From: Pseudomonadota bacterium
GTDB taxonomy: Bacteria > Pseudomonadota > Gammaproteobacteria > Burkholderiales > Thiobacillaceae
DNA: 20,984 nt
NCBI GenBank assembly: GCA_030836725.1
Contig: JAUPLV010000020.1
Span: forward strand, 1-20,984
Direction of reading: 5' to 3'
Shown here: piece by piece, positions 14,497 to 20,984 of the stretch
Layout: each line of letters begins with the position of its first letter
How positions within the stretch are numbered: the first letter of the stretch is position 1
Position numbers and translations under genes: made by a program
The notes under the pieces: generated by a model
What the model saw: the letters and a program-made list of their open reading frames with translations, nothing else
Told to the model about the DNA's origin: nothing
The model's database searches: none

Positions 14497-15753
14497 ATGC
14501 CGTCCGCGCACGCTTCCACGCTGCTTTCCACCCTGCCCGCCCGTGCCCTTCTGGGACGGCTGCTGGCGGTGCGCGTGTCGCTGATTGCCGGCTGGACGGC
14601 GGGCATCGTCTGGCTGCACTGGGGGCTCGGCATCCTCATGCCGCTGATGCCGATGGGCCTGGTGCTGGCGCTGATGGGACTGTTCGCCTTGTCCACCGCA
14701 TGGCGGCTGCGCCTCGACCTGCCGGCCACGCAGATGGAGTTTCTGTCGCACCTGCTGGCCGACCTCACCGCGTTCGCGGTGCTGGTGTTCTTCAGCGGCG
14801 GCGCGACCAACCCCTTCGTCTCGCTGATGCTGGTGCCAATCGTCATCGCCGCGATCAGCCTGCGCCCGCTCTGGGTGTGGGGACTGGCGTCCGTGGCGGG
14901 CGGCTACTACGCGCTGCTGCTGTTCAATTACCAGCCGCTGGCGATTGCCGATCCGGACGCCGCCTCCGCCATGCATCTGGGCGGCATGTGGTTCAATTTC
15001 CTGATCAGCGCCGCGCTGATCGCGTTTTTCGTGACCCGCATGCACGGCGCGCTGCGCGCACGCGACCAGGAGCTGTCCACCCTGCGCGAAACCCAGCTGC
15101 GCGACGAGCGCATCGTCGCGCTCGGCACCCAGGCCGCGCTGGCGGCACACGAGCTCGCCACCCCGCTCGCCACCATTCAGACCACCGCGCACGAACTCGC
15201 CCGCGAATTCGCCAACGACCCCGACATCGGCGCCGACTGCCGCCTGCTCGAAAAGCAGGCGCAGGCATGCAAGCGCATCCTCACCCGGCTCGCCGCGCGC
15301 GCGCAGGACACGCCGCCCGCCGCGCAGCCGCTCGATGCCTGGCTGCATGCGCTGATCGAACGCTGGCAGGTGCTTCGCCCGGAGGCGATGGTGGCCGCGA
15401 AACTGCCGGCTGGCCGCCGCGATTTCACCCCGCCCGACGGGCTGGAGCAGGCGATTCTCAACGTGCTGAACAATGCGGCGGACGCCTCCATCGACGCCGT
15501 CGAGTTCAGCGCGGAAACCATCGACGATGCACTGCTGATCGACATCGCCGACCGCGGCCCCGGCTTCACCCCGGAGCAGAGGGCGCAGGCCGGGCGCGTG
15601 CTGTTCAGCGGCAAGCCGGGGAGCGGCTGGGGCATGGGCCTCGCACTCACCCATGCCACGCTGGAGCGGCTGGGCGGCAGCCTCACCCTCGCCGAGCGCG
15701 ACGGCGGCGGCACCCGCGTGCGCATCCGTTTACCCTGGAGCCAAGCCGAATGA
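14497..15753 (+). CDS. regB: Redox sensor histidine kinase RegB/PrrB
   Basis: Membrane sensor kinase that reads quinone/redox state and phosphorylates RegA. The protein has 418 residues. Six membrane helices fill about 20-180; the segment FFSGGATNPF holds the GGxxNPF quinone-sensing motif (101-107) specific to RegB. The H-box is ALAAHELATPLATI with His218; the redox-box cysteine is in QAQACKRIL (Cys258), as in Rhodobacter RegB Cys265. The ATPase part has ILNVLNNAADAS (N box), DRGPGF (G1) and GWGMGL (G2). The stop overlaps the regA start by 4 nt (ATGA). No ribosome-binding site precedes the ATG, matching a leaderless mRNA prediction. Likely targets include oxidase, carbon-fixation or similar energy genes; this is inference from other species. 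Confidence 0.94.
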   Translation: MPSAHASTLLSTLPARALLGRLLAVRVSLIAGWTAGIVWLHWGLGILMPLMPMGLVLALMGLFALSTAWRLRLDLPATQMEFLSHLLADLTAFAVLVFFSGGATNPFVSLMLVPIVIAAISLRPLWVWGLASVAGGYYALLLFNYQPLAIADPDAASAMHLGGMWFNFLISAALIAFFVTRMHGALRARDQELSTLRETQLRDERIVALGTQAALAAHELATPLATIQTTAHELAREFANDPDIGADCRLLEKQAQACKRILTRLAARAQDTPPAAQPLDAWLHALIERWQVLRPEAMVAAKLPAGRRDFTPPDGLEQAILNVLNNAADASIDAVEFSAETIDDALLIDIADRGPGFTPEQRAQAGRVLFSGKPGSGWGMGLALTHATLERLGGSLTLAERDGGGTRVRIRLPWSQAE

Positions 15754-16292
15754 ATGCTGTATCGATGAAGCTGTTGATCGTCGAGGACGACGCCGATTTT
15801 GCCGCTGCCCTGGCGCGCGCCATGACGAAACGCGGTTTCGAGGTGGCGCTGGCGCACGACGCGGCCGAAGCCCATTCGGTGGCGGACAGTTTCGCTCCCA
15901 GCCATGCCGTGGTCGACCTCAAGCTGCCCGGCGAATCCGGGCTGAAGGTCGTCGAGCAGCTGGCCGCGCGCAGCCCCGTTCCCGCCATCGTCGTGCTCAC
16001 CGGCTATGCCAGCATCGCCACCGCCGTCGAGGCAGTGCGGCTGGGGGCGCGGCATTACCTGGCGAAGCCGGCCAATGCCGACGAGGTTCTCGCCGCGCTG
16101 CTGCGCGATGAGCCCGATGCCGCACTGGAGGTCAGCCCCGAACCGCTGTCGGTGGCGCGTATGGAATGGGAGCACATCCAGAAAGTGCTGAACGAGCACG
16201 ATGGCAACATCTCGGCCACCGCACGCGCGCTGAAAATGCACCGCCGCACCCTGCAGCGCAAACTCGACAAGCATCCGCCCAGGGCTGACTGA
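15750..16292 (+). CDS. regA: Response regulator RegA/PrrA
   Basis: Two-domain regulator of 180 residues. Receiver: acidic pair VEDDAD near residue 12, phospho-acceptor Asp56 in AVVDLKLPGESGL, Thr84 in VVLTGYAS, Lys106 in YLAKPA. A short proline-containing linker follows, then a Fis-type helix-turn-helix (DGNISATARALKMHRRTLQRKL), almost identical to the RegA/PrrA DNA-binding helix. Start ATG overlaps the regB stop, with GGAG upstream. Unlike the Rhodobacter layout, kinase and regulator are in one operon here. Confidence 0.95.
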   Translation: MNAVSMKLLIVEDDADFAAALARAMTKRGFEVALAHDAAEAHSVADSFAPSHAVVDLKLPGESGLKVVEQLAARSPVPAIVVLTGYASIATAVEAVRLGARHYLAKPANADEVLAALLRDEPDAALEVSPEPLSVARMEWEHIQKVLNEHDGNISATARALKMHRRTLQRKLDKHPPRAD

Positions 16293-16364
16293 AACGCGAC
16301 CAACCTTGCGCGCAGCGAAGGAGGCCCACCACCGCGCACCCCACAACCACCCCGCCAGGATCGC

Positions 16365-17195
16365 TCAGGCGCCCGCGCCCCAGTCGACCAGCCCGCTGTA
16401 GGCCGTGGCCAGCACCACGCCGCCGAACACGATGCGATACCAGGCGAACACCGTGTAGTCGTGGCGGCTGACGAACTTGATCAGGGTGCGCACGGCGATC
16501 AGGGCGCTGACAAACGAGGCGACCCCGCCGATCGCGAACAGCGGGATATCGCCGGCATCGAACAGCTGCCAGTTCTTGTAGAGGTCGTAGGCGGTGGCGG
16601 CAAACATGGTGGGGATGGCGAGAAGAAAGGAGAACTCCGCCGCCGCCTTCCTCGACAGCCCGAGGAACAGGCCGCCGATGATGGTGGCGCCCGAGCGCGA
16701 AGTGCCGGGAATCATCGCCAGCGCCTGCGCGAAGCCCACTGCCAGCGCGCGGCGCCAGTTGAGATCGTCCACCGTCGGCGTGCCGATCACGTGCTTGCGC
16801 CGCTCCGCCCACAAAATCAATATGCCGCCGATCACCAGCGCCGACGCCACCACGATGGGATTGAACAGGTAGTGCTTGATTTCCTTGTAGAACAGGAAGC
16901 CCAGCACCGCCGCCGGCAGAAAGCCCGCCATCAGGTTGACCGCCAGCCGCTGCGACGCCGGTTCCGTGCGCAGCGTCACCGCCACATGCGCAAGCCGCAC
17001 CCGGTATTCCCACACCACCGCGAAGATCGCCGCCAGCTGGATGGCAATCATGAACACCTTGGCTTTCTCGCCATTGAAGCCCAGAAGCTGCCCCGCCAGA
17101 ATCAGGTGCCCGGTGCTGGAAATCGGCAGGAATTCGGTGACGCCCTCGACCAGGCCGAGGATCAGGGCGTACAGCAACAGGGTGGAATCGGTCAT
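16365..17195 (-). CDS. uppP: Undecaprenyl-diphosphatase UppP (BacA)
   Basis: Integral membrane phosphatase that recycles undecaprenyl pyrophosphate to the monophosphate carrier used for peptidoglycan and polysaccharide synthesis. The protein has 276 residues from ATG 17195 (E. coli 273). Motifs: LVEGVTEFLPISSTGH with Glu17, Glu21 and His30, and the PGTSRSGAT loop (163-171) with the catalytic Ser/Arg. Around eight helices. An in-frame start at 17219 would overlap a terminator hairpin and is less likely. Convergent with regA, 72 bp apart, with no obvious hairpin between. A consensus -10 element is at 17236-17241. Confidence 0.96.
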   Translation of the reverse strand: MTDSTLLLYALILGLVEGVTEFLPISSTGHLILAGQLLGFNGEKAKVFMIAIQLAAIFAVVWEYRVRLAHVAVTLRTEPASQRLAVNLMAGFLPAAVLGFLFYKEIKHYLFNPIVVASALVIGGILILWAERRKHVIGTPTVDDLNWRRALAVGFAQALAMIPGTSRSGATIIGGLFLGLSRKAAAEFSFLLAIPTMFAATAYDLYKNWQLFDAGDIPLFAIGGVASFVSALIAVRTLIKFVSRHDYTVFAWYRIVFGGVVLATAYSGLVDWGAGA

Positions 17196-17204
17196 CGTTG
17201 GCAC

Positions 17205-17231
17205 AAAAAAGCGCGCCACACACGGCGCGCT
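17205..17231 (-). terminator. Rho-independent terminator between the TA operon and uppP
   Basis: On the - strand, AGCGCGCC, a 6-nt loop and GGCGCGCT are followed by TTTTTT (complement of 17205-17210). It is 32 bp after the toxin stop and ends only 10 nt before the uppP ATG. Confidence 0.8.
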
Positions 17232-17235
17232 CGTG

Positions 17236-17241
17236 ATTATA
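17236..17241 (-). promoter_or_regulatory. Consensus -10 element for uppP
   Basis: TATAAT on the - strand, just upstream of the terminator hairpin. No -35 match at 16-18 bp. Transcription would begin within the 5' arm of the hairpin, near 17229. Confidence 0.4.
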
Positions 17242-17263
17242 GGGGCAGCGCGTGTAAGCCCAG

Positions 17264-17539
17264 TTAATACACCGCGTCGTGGCCACCCACATTCACCGGG
17301 ATAATCTGTTCGTCCTGAATCAGGATTTCCAGGGTGATGCGGTAAGACAGGTTGATCGAAACCGAATTCAGGGTGTGCAGCTTGCCGCTCAGGGAATGCA
17401 GGCGCAGCGACGGGTGATGCGGGTTCAGCTCAAGCAGTTGCAGGGTTTTGAGATACTGCTTTTCCAGATCGGGATGCCGCTTGAGAAAACGTGCCGCGCG
17501 TTTGGTGTACTGGTCGGTAAAAATCAGCCGATAACTCAT
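17264..17539 (-). CDS. RelE/ParE superfamily toxin
   Basis: The protein has 91 residues, starting MSYRLIFTDQYTKRAARFLKRHPDLEKQYLKTL, then LRLHSLSGKL and SINLSYRITLEILIQDEQIIPVNVGGHDAVY. The alpha-alpha-beta start and the beta-rich C-terminus ending G-x-H-D-x-V-Y are typical of RelE/YafQ-type mRNA interferases ('plasmid stabilisation' family). The start ATG overlaps the antitoxin stop by 4 nt, a standard coupling. Whether it cleaves ribosome-bound mRNA or has another target is not visible. Confidence 0.88.
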   Translation of the reverse strand: MSYRLIFTDQYTKRAARFLKRHPDLEKQYLKTLQLLELNPHHPSLRLHSLSGKLHTLNSVSINLSYRITLEILIQDEQIIPVNVGGHDAVY

Positions 17540-17793
17540 GCCGACGATTTCACGCGCGCCAGATGGGCTTCCGGTGAAGCCTGCGTAAAACGTCCCGCCG
17601 CCAGATCGGCACGCGTTTCGGCCAACGCCGCCTCCAGCTCGCACTCGCGCAAATAGTGATACTGCGCAATATCCATCACCACGAAACGGTCCTTACCTCG
17701 CACCGAAACAATCGCTTCGGAATGCTCGGCAAGCGCGGACTCAATAGCGGCCACCCCTTTGGTTTTAAGGTCGTTGGCGGTGAGATGTGACAT
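17536..17793 (-). CDS. Phd/YefM- or RelB-type antitoxin
   Basis: The protein has 85 residues from ATG 17793 (a GTG at 17802 is possible). The N-terminus SHLTANDLKTKGVAAIESALAEHSEAIVSVRGKDRFVVMDIAQY resembles the DNA-binding fold of Phd/YefM antitoxins; the C-terminal half (ELEAALAETRADLAAGRF) is an extended acidic helix that would wrap the toxin. It is first in the operon and probably represses it through the inverted repeat at 17812-17833. Confidence 0.85.
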   Translation of the reverse strand: MSHLTANDLKTKGVAAIESALAEHSEAIVSVRGKDRFVVMDIAQYHYLRECELEAALAETRADLAAGRFTQASPEAHLARVKSSA

Positions 17794-17811
17794 GGCGCGC
17801 ACCTGAACGGG

Positions 17812-17833
17812 CTATTTAGAATGTGTTAAATAG
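17812..17833. promoter_or_regulatory. Operator-like inverted repeat of the toxin-antitoxin operon
   Basis: CTATTTA and TAAATAG form perfect 7-bp arms with an 8-bp centre, 19 bp upstream of the antitoxin ATG. The AT-rich site lies in the expected promoter region and suits autoregulation by the antitoxin. Confidence 0.6.
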
Positions 17834-17879
17834 TGCGCTTTACAGTGTGATTAATCAAGCGACAACCTGATAAGTCGGG

Positions 17880-18281
17880 TTACTCCACCCCCGCCGCGTC
17901 CGCCTTCACAAACGCCAGAATCACCTCGCGCACCACCTTGCGCTGCGCCACCGGCAACTTGAGGAAAGCTTCGAACACCTCGCGCTCCTGATAGCCGACG
18001 CCTTCGTCCCAGCGCTTTTGTTTGGCGCGCACCCGCTGGGCAACATGATCACCGTAACGCAACACATGCGGCTCCACATTCAGCCATTCCGCCAAGGCCT
18101 GCAACTTTTCCTGCGAAGGAATCGCCTCCCCACGCAGCCAGCGGGAAACAGCCTGAAACGTCACCGAACGACCCCAGTAGTGGCTGTTGAACCCCTTCTC
18201 CAATACCCCTGGCCGCGCCTCGTAGCCTGCGGCCACCATTGCATTCCGCAGTCTTTCGGCAAATTCGGTTTTTTCGTCCAT
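17880..18281 (-). CDS. XRE/CI-type transcriptional regulator
   Basis: The protein has 133 residues. The N-terminal half is a helix-turn-helix of the phage-repressor class (EFAERLRNAMVAAGYEARPGVLEKGFN, VTFQAVSRWLRGEAIPSQEKLQALAEWLNV), and the C-terminal part (YQEREVFEAFLKLPVAQRKVVREVILAFV) is a helical segment without a peptidase. It is divergent from mod, with palindromes near its own start. Such a gene may work like a controller of the restriction-modification operon, but it could also be a leftover of a mobile element. No ribosome-binding site is clear. Confidence 0.82.
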   Translation of the reverse strand: MDEKTEFAERLRNAMVAAGYEARPGVLEKGFNSHYWGRSVTFQAVSRWLRGEAIPSQEKLQALAEWLNVEPHVLRYGDHVAQRVRAKQKRWDEGVGYQEREVFEAFLKLPVAQRKVVREVILAFVKADAAGVE

Positions 18282-18284
18282 GCC

Positions 18285-18302
18285 CCGGAAGTTAAATTCC
18301 GG
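18285..18302. promoter_or_regulatory. Inverted repeat directly upstream of the XRE gene
   Basis: CCGGAA, six bases, TTCCGG, ending 3 bp before the regulator's ATG. It could be an operator or a hairpin in the short leader that limits translation. Confidence 0.45.
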
Positions 18303-18312
18303 TGGCGCTCTT

Positions 18313-18355
18313 ATTAAACTTCGTGTTGTATTATTTGTTCAATTTTTAATTGAAC
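18313..18355 (-). promoter_or_regulatory. Promoter and overlapping palindrome for the XRE gene
   Basis: On the - strand: TTGAAC (-35, 4/6), 18-bp spacer, TTTAAT (-10, 5/6). The -35 box is inside a perfect palindrome (GTTCAATT / AATTGAAC, 3-nt centre, 18337-18355) between the regulator and mod, so one bound protein could affect both directions. A + strand promoter for mod is less clear. Confidence 0.5.
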
Positions 18356-18397
18356 TGTCTGTTCAGCCGCTCCAGCGACAGGACACACAACACAACA

Positions 18398-20365
18398 ATG
18401 CCCAAGTCCCTGCTCGAACAACTGCCCGAAATCGTCGCCAAGGGCAGGCAGCAAGCCGAGAAAATCCTCGAAAGCATCGAAAGCCGCCACCGCGTGCAAC
18501 TGCAAACGCGCGAAATTGTGCTGCCCGCGAAAGATGCGGCGGCTCACGACTGGATCACCAGCCAACAGCGCCAAGCGCAACGCACGTCTGTCTCCCCTCT
18601 CCCGCAAGCGGGAGAGGGGCCGGAGGAGAGGGAAAACGCCCAAACACCGTGGGCCAACCGCCTGATCTACGGCGACAACCTGCTCGCCATGGCCGCGCTG
18701 CTGGCGGGCGACGACACCACCCCCTCGCTGCGCGGCAAAGTCGATCTGATCTACATCGATCCGCCGTACGACTCCAAGGCCGACTACCGCACCAAAGTCA
18801 CTCTGCCCGGCGTCGAGCTGGAACAGAAACCCACCGTCATCGAACAGCATGCCTACTCAGACACTTGGTGCGACGGCACCGCGTCCTACCTAGCCATGAT
18901 TACGCCCCGGCTGATCCTGATGCGCGAACTGCTGGCCGATACCGGCTCGATCTACGTGCATCTGGACTGGCATGTTGGACACTATGTCAAGCTGGCCATG
19001 GATGAAGTGTTTGGCAAATCGAACTTTCACAACGAAATCATCTATTGCTACAGTGGCGGCGGCGTTCCGACAAATGAAATGCCGAGAAAGCACGACACGA
19101 TTTTCTGGTATTCCAAAGGGCAAACCTGGACTTTCAATACTCAATATCGCCCTTACTCGGAAGGCACTCTTCAACGCGGAAGAACTGCGGTTAAAGGGCC
19201 GGACGCTGAACTTCGATCCGAGGGAACACCAATCAACGATTGGTGGCCAGATGTCAAAAAAATCACCAGCCCGACGGACCCGGAAAAGCTGTACTACGAC
19301 ACCCAAAAGTCCGAGGAATTGTTGTCCCGGATCATAAAAATGGGGAGCTGCGAAGGTAACTTGGTGTTGGACGTTTTTGGGGGTTCAGGCACCACCGCCG
19401 CCGTCGCCGAAAAACTCGGCCGTCGCTGGATTACCAGCGATCTTGGTAAACCCGCCTGCATGATCATGCGCAAGCGGTTGATCGACCAGGACGCCAAGCC
19501 TTTCCTCTATCAGGCCATCGGCGACTATCAGGTGGAGGCGGCGCGCGCGACGCTGGGGCGAGATTTCCGCATCGGCGATCTGTCGCAGATTGTGCTGTCG
19601 CTGTACGGCGCGCTGCCCTTGTCGCCGGAGGACAGCCCGCAACGCAACCTCGGCCACGTCACCGCGGGCGGCAGCAAGACGCTGGTGCTGGCCGATTCAC
19701 CCAACAAGCTGACCGGCACGGCGACGCTGAAAAAGGCCATCGCGCAACGCGACACCCTGCTGGGCGGCTGGGACCGGGTGGTGGTGCTGGGATGGAACTT
19801 CGAGCCTTCGATCGGCGAGACGATCACGGCGCTGAATGATGAACGGCTGGAAGTGCTGGTGATTCCACCCGACCTGATGGACCGGCTGAAGAAGAAGGGC
19901 GGGCTGGAGAAGCTGCGTGGGTCGGTGCGGTTTTCGAGCTTGCAGTATTTGACGATTCATCCCGTCACGCGCACACCCTCTCCCCCAGCCCCTCCCCCGC
20001 TTGCGGGGGAGGGGAGTGCAGCGGAGGAAACGCTGACGGTCAAGCTCAGGAACTATGTGCTGCTGTCGCCCGAGGCGATCAATCTGGATGAAGCCAACCG
20101 GGCAAAACTGCAGGCCATTGCCAACGCCGAACCGCTAGCACTGATTGAATACTGGGCGGTTGACCCGGATTACGACGGCCAGGTGTTCCGCTCGGTTTGG
20201 CAGGACTATCGCGGCAACACGGCGAATGACGGCGACCCGCTGCGAGTGGTGACGCAGGCGGTACTCACCGTGCCCGCCAAGCCCGGCGCGCGCCGGGTCT
20301 GCGTGCGGGTGGTGGATGTGTTCGGCTTCGAGGCGGAAGTGGTGACAGCCGTGGCAGCAGCATGA
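18398..20365 (+). CDS. mod: Type III-like adenine DNA methyltransferase (Mod)
   Basis: The protein has 655 residues from ATG 18398 (a more upstream in-frame ATG at 18350 lies in the operator region). Beta-class N6-adenine methyltransferase order: NRLIYGDNLLAMAAL (88-102), catalytic DPPY (121-124), a target-recognition segment of about 205-310, then the S-adenosylmethionine motif LDVFGGSGTT (324-333). After residue 385 is a further 270-residue region of unknown fold, also seen in similar Mod proteins. The 5' part and target-recognition segment have lower GC than the rest, suggesting exchange of specificity. Two 39-bp palindromic repeats are read in frame (residues about 66-79 and 527-539), giving SPLPQAGEG- and PPPLAGEG-like inserts at domain edges. 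The res gene overlaps by 4 nt. Confidence 0.92.
   Translation: MPKSLLEQLPEIVAKGRQQAEKILESIESRHRVQLQTREIVLPAKDAAAHDWITSQQRQAQRTSVSPLPQAGEGPEERENAQTPWANRLIYGDNLLAMAALLAGDDTTPSLRGKVDLIYIDPPYDSKADYRTKVTLPGVELEQKPTVIEQHAYSDTWCDGTASYLAMITPRLILMRELLADTGSIYVHLDWHVGHYVKLAMDEVFGKSNFHNEIIYCYSGGGVPTNEMPRKHDTIFWYSKGQTWTFNTQYRPYSEGTLQRGRTAVKGPDAELRSEGTPINDWWPDVKKITSPTDPEKLYYDTQKSEELLSRIIKMGSCEGNLVLDVFGGSGTTAAVAEKLGRRWITSDLGKPACMIMRKRLIDQDAKPFLYQAIGDYQVEAARATLGRDFRIGDLSQIVLSLYGALPLSPEDSPQRNLGHVTAGGSKTLVLADSPNKLTGTATLKKAIAQRDTLLGGWDRVVVLGWNFEPSIGETITALNDERLEVLVIPPDLMDRLKKKGGLEKLRGSVRFSSLQYLTIHPVTRTPSPPAPPPLAGEGSAAEETLTVKLRNYVLLSPEAINLDEANRAKLQAIANAEPLALIEYWAVDPDYDGQVFRSVWQDYRGNTANDGDPLRVVTQAVLTVPAKPGARRVCVRVVDVFGFEAEVVTAVAAA
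18594..18632. repeat. Palindromic repeat copy A inside mod
   Basis: A perfect 12-bp stem (arms at 18594-18605 and 18608-18619, 2-nt loop) plus a 13-bp flank CCGGAGGAGAGGG; 39 bp, 13 codons. It is an inverted copy of the one at 19976-20014 with 35/39 matches. Its peptide reads SPLPQAGEGPEERE, just before the first methyltransferase motif. Confidence 0.85.
19976..20014. repeat. Palindromic repeat copy B inside mod
   Basis: The flank CCCTCTCCCCCAG, then a perfect 12-bp stem (19989-20000 and 20003-20014, 2-nt loop). Opposite orientation to copy A. A stem base pair differs from copy A but changed in both arms, so pairing is kept. Its peptide reads PSPPAPPPLAGEG, in the C-terminal region. Confidence 0.85.
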
Positions 20366-20984
20366 GCACCAGGACGGAGGACCAGCTTGCACTGTCTGCC
20401 GGGCTGACTGCCAAAACCAACGCGCTGTGCCTGGACCTCGAATCTGGCGCGGCTGAAATACTCGACCTCGTTACCCCCGTTACTTCCGAGTTACTGAAGT
20501 GGTGGTTCGGCGACGACATGGTGGCGGCGCGTGGCGGGTTGAATTTCCACGCCGGGCAAAAGCAGGCGATCCTGAATGCCATCGTGGCGCACGAAGTGCT
20601 GGGCGCGACTACGCTGCTGGATCTATACAAGCAGGCTGCGCCCGATGCGCTGCTGGCTGGCAGTCGCATGAGCGAAGTCGCACAAGCCAAACACGCGCAC
20701 CCCAAATACTGTTTGAAAATGGCGACCGGCACGGGCAAAACCTGGGTATTGCAGGCGCTGCTGATCTGGCAAATGCTCAACAAGAATGCGGCGTTGAACG
20801 AGGGTGTGGACGATCCGCGCTTTACCCGGCAGTTTCTGATCGTCACCCCCGGTTTGATTGTGTACGAGCGGCTGCTGGATGCGTTTTGCGGCAAGCTCAT
20901 GGGCGGTGTGCGCGATTTTTCCACCTCGGACGTGGCGCAATTTGCAGACTTGTTCATTCCGGATTCGTACCGCGAGCGGGTGTT
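20362..20984 (+). CDS. res: Type III restriction subunit Res / DEAD helicase, 5' part
   Basis: The gene runs off the window; 207 codons are visible. ATG 20362 overlaps the mod stop (ATGA). An ATP-binding motif MATGTGKT (120-127, Walker A) is preceded by a Q-like segment NFHAGQKQAILNAI (61-74) and followed by FLIVTPGLIVYERLL (motif Ia region). This is the start of the superfamily-2 helicase domain of Type III Res subunits, which translocate or switch on DNA and cut when two unmodified sites meet; the nuclease domain would be further on. A long N-terminal region before the motif (about 60 residues) is common in these proteins. Confidence 0.88.
   Translation, partial: MSTRTEDQLALSAGLTAKTNALCLDLESGAAEILDLVTPVTSELLKWWFGDDMVAARGGLNFHAGQKQAILNAIVAHEVLGATTLLDLYKQAAPDALLAGSRMSEVAQAKHAHPKYCLKMATGTGKTWVLQALLIWQMLNKNAALNEGVDDPRFTRQFLIVTPGLIVYERLLDAFCGKLMGGVRDFSTSDVAQFADLFIPDSYRERV

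Noticed and set aside
13671..15749. Extended upstream frame in front of regA
   Set aside because: The frame covers PCu(A)C and regB sequence in the wrong phase; regA starts at 15750 by overlap with regB.
18594..20014. CRISPR-like repeats in mod
   Set aside because: Only two copies, 1.3 kb apart and in opposite orientation, so not an array.

Overview
The window is GC-rich (apart from a few AT-rich intergenic patches and part of the methyltransferase gene) and reads as a chromosomal segment of a betaproteobacterium. The purM-purN-DUF3108-DUF3108 run, the long form of PurC, the RegB/RegA redox pair with a PCu(A)C copper chaperone, and the exopolysaccharide genes would all fit a Nitrosomonadales-type organism (for example a Thiobacillus or Sulfuricella relative). 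That placement is inference from gene content; no rRNA or other marker is present.

Region 1 (1-5397, + strand) is the tail of an exopolysaccharide locus: the C-terminus of a CpsD/EpsG-like tyrosine autokinase, a membrane-anchored J-domain protein with an NTF2-like C-terminus, a TPR protein with a carbohydrate-binding-like C-terminal domain, a small secreted FecR-like protein, and an O-antigen ligase/polymerase-type membrane protein. A perfect hairpin separates it from the next, convergent operon.

Region 2 (5430-8819, - strand) is purM-purN followed by two DUF3108 genes, tightly spaced or overlapping. Divergent from it is an AI-2E family permease whose reading frame runs without a stop codon into purC (8860-10845). 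This is either a real 661-residue fusion or two genes that have lost the separating stop.

Region 3 (10846-13683) holds a structured spacer, a MITE-like 142-bp inverted-repeat element, a higA antitoxin beside what looks like the last residues of a decayed higB toxin, and a compact - strand operon argB-EVE-TSUP permease.

Region 4 (13684-17195) holds a PCu(A)C copper chaperone divergent from a regB-regA two-component pair, which mirrors the divergent regB/senC-regA layout of purple bacteria. The shared intergenic region carries two back-to-back promoter candidates, an imperfect palindrome, a predicted leaderless start for regB, and a strong terminator inside the copper-chaperone leader. regA is followed by the convergent uppP.

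Region 5 (17205-20984) is an accessory or defence block: a RelE-type toxin with a Phd/RelB-type antitoxin, an XRE-type repressor divergent from a Type III-like DNA methyltransferase (mod), and the start of the restriction/helicase subunit (res, cut by the window edge). The mod gene carries two 39-bp copies, in opposite orientation, of one palindromic repeat, both read in frame.

I did not find a convincing undescribed multi-gene system. The best leads are the permease-PurC fusion, the two protein-coding palindromic repeats in mod, and the regulatory region between the copper chaperone and regB.
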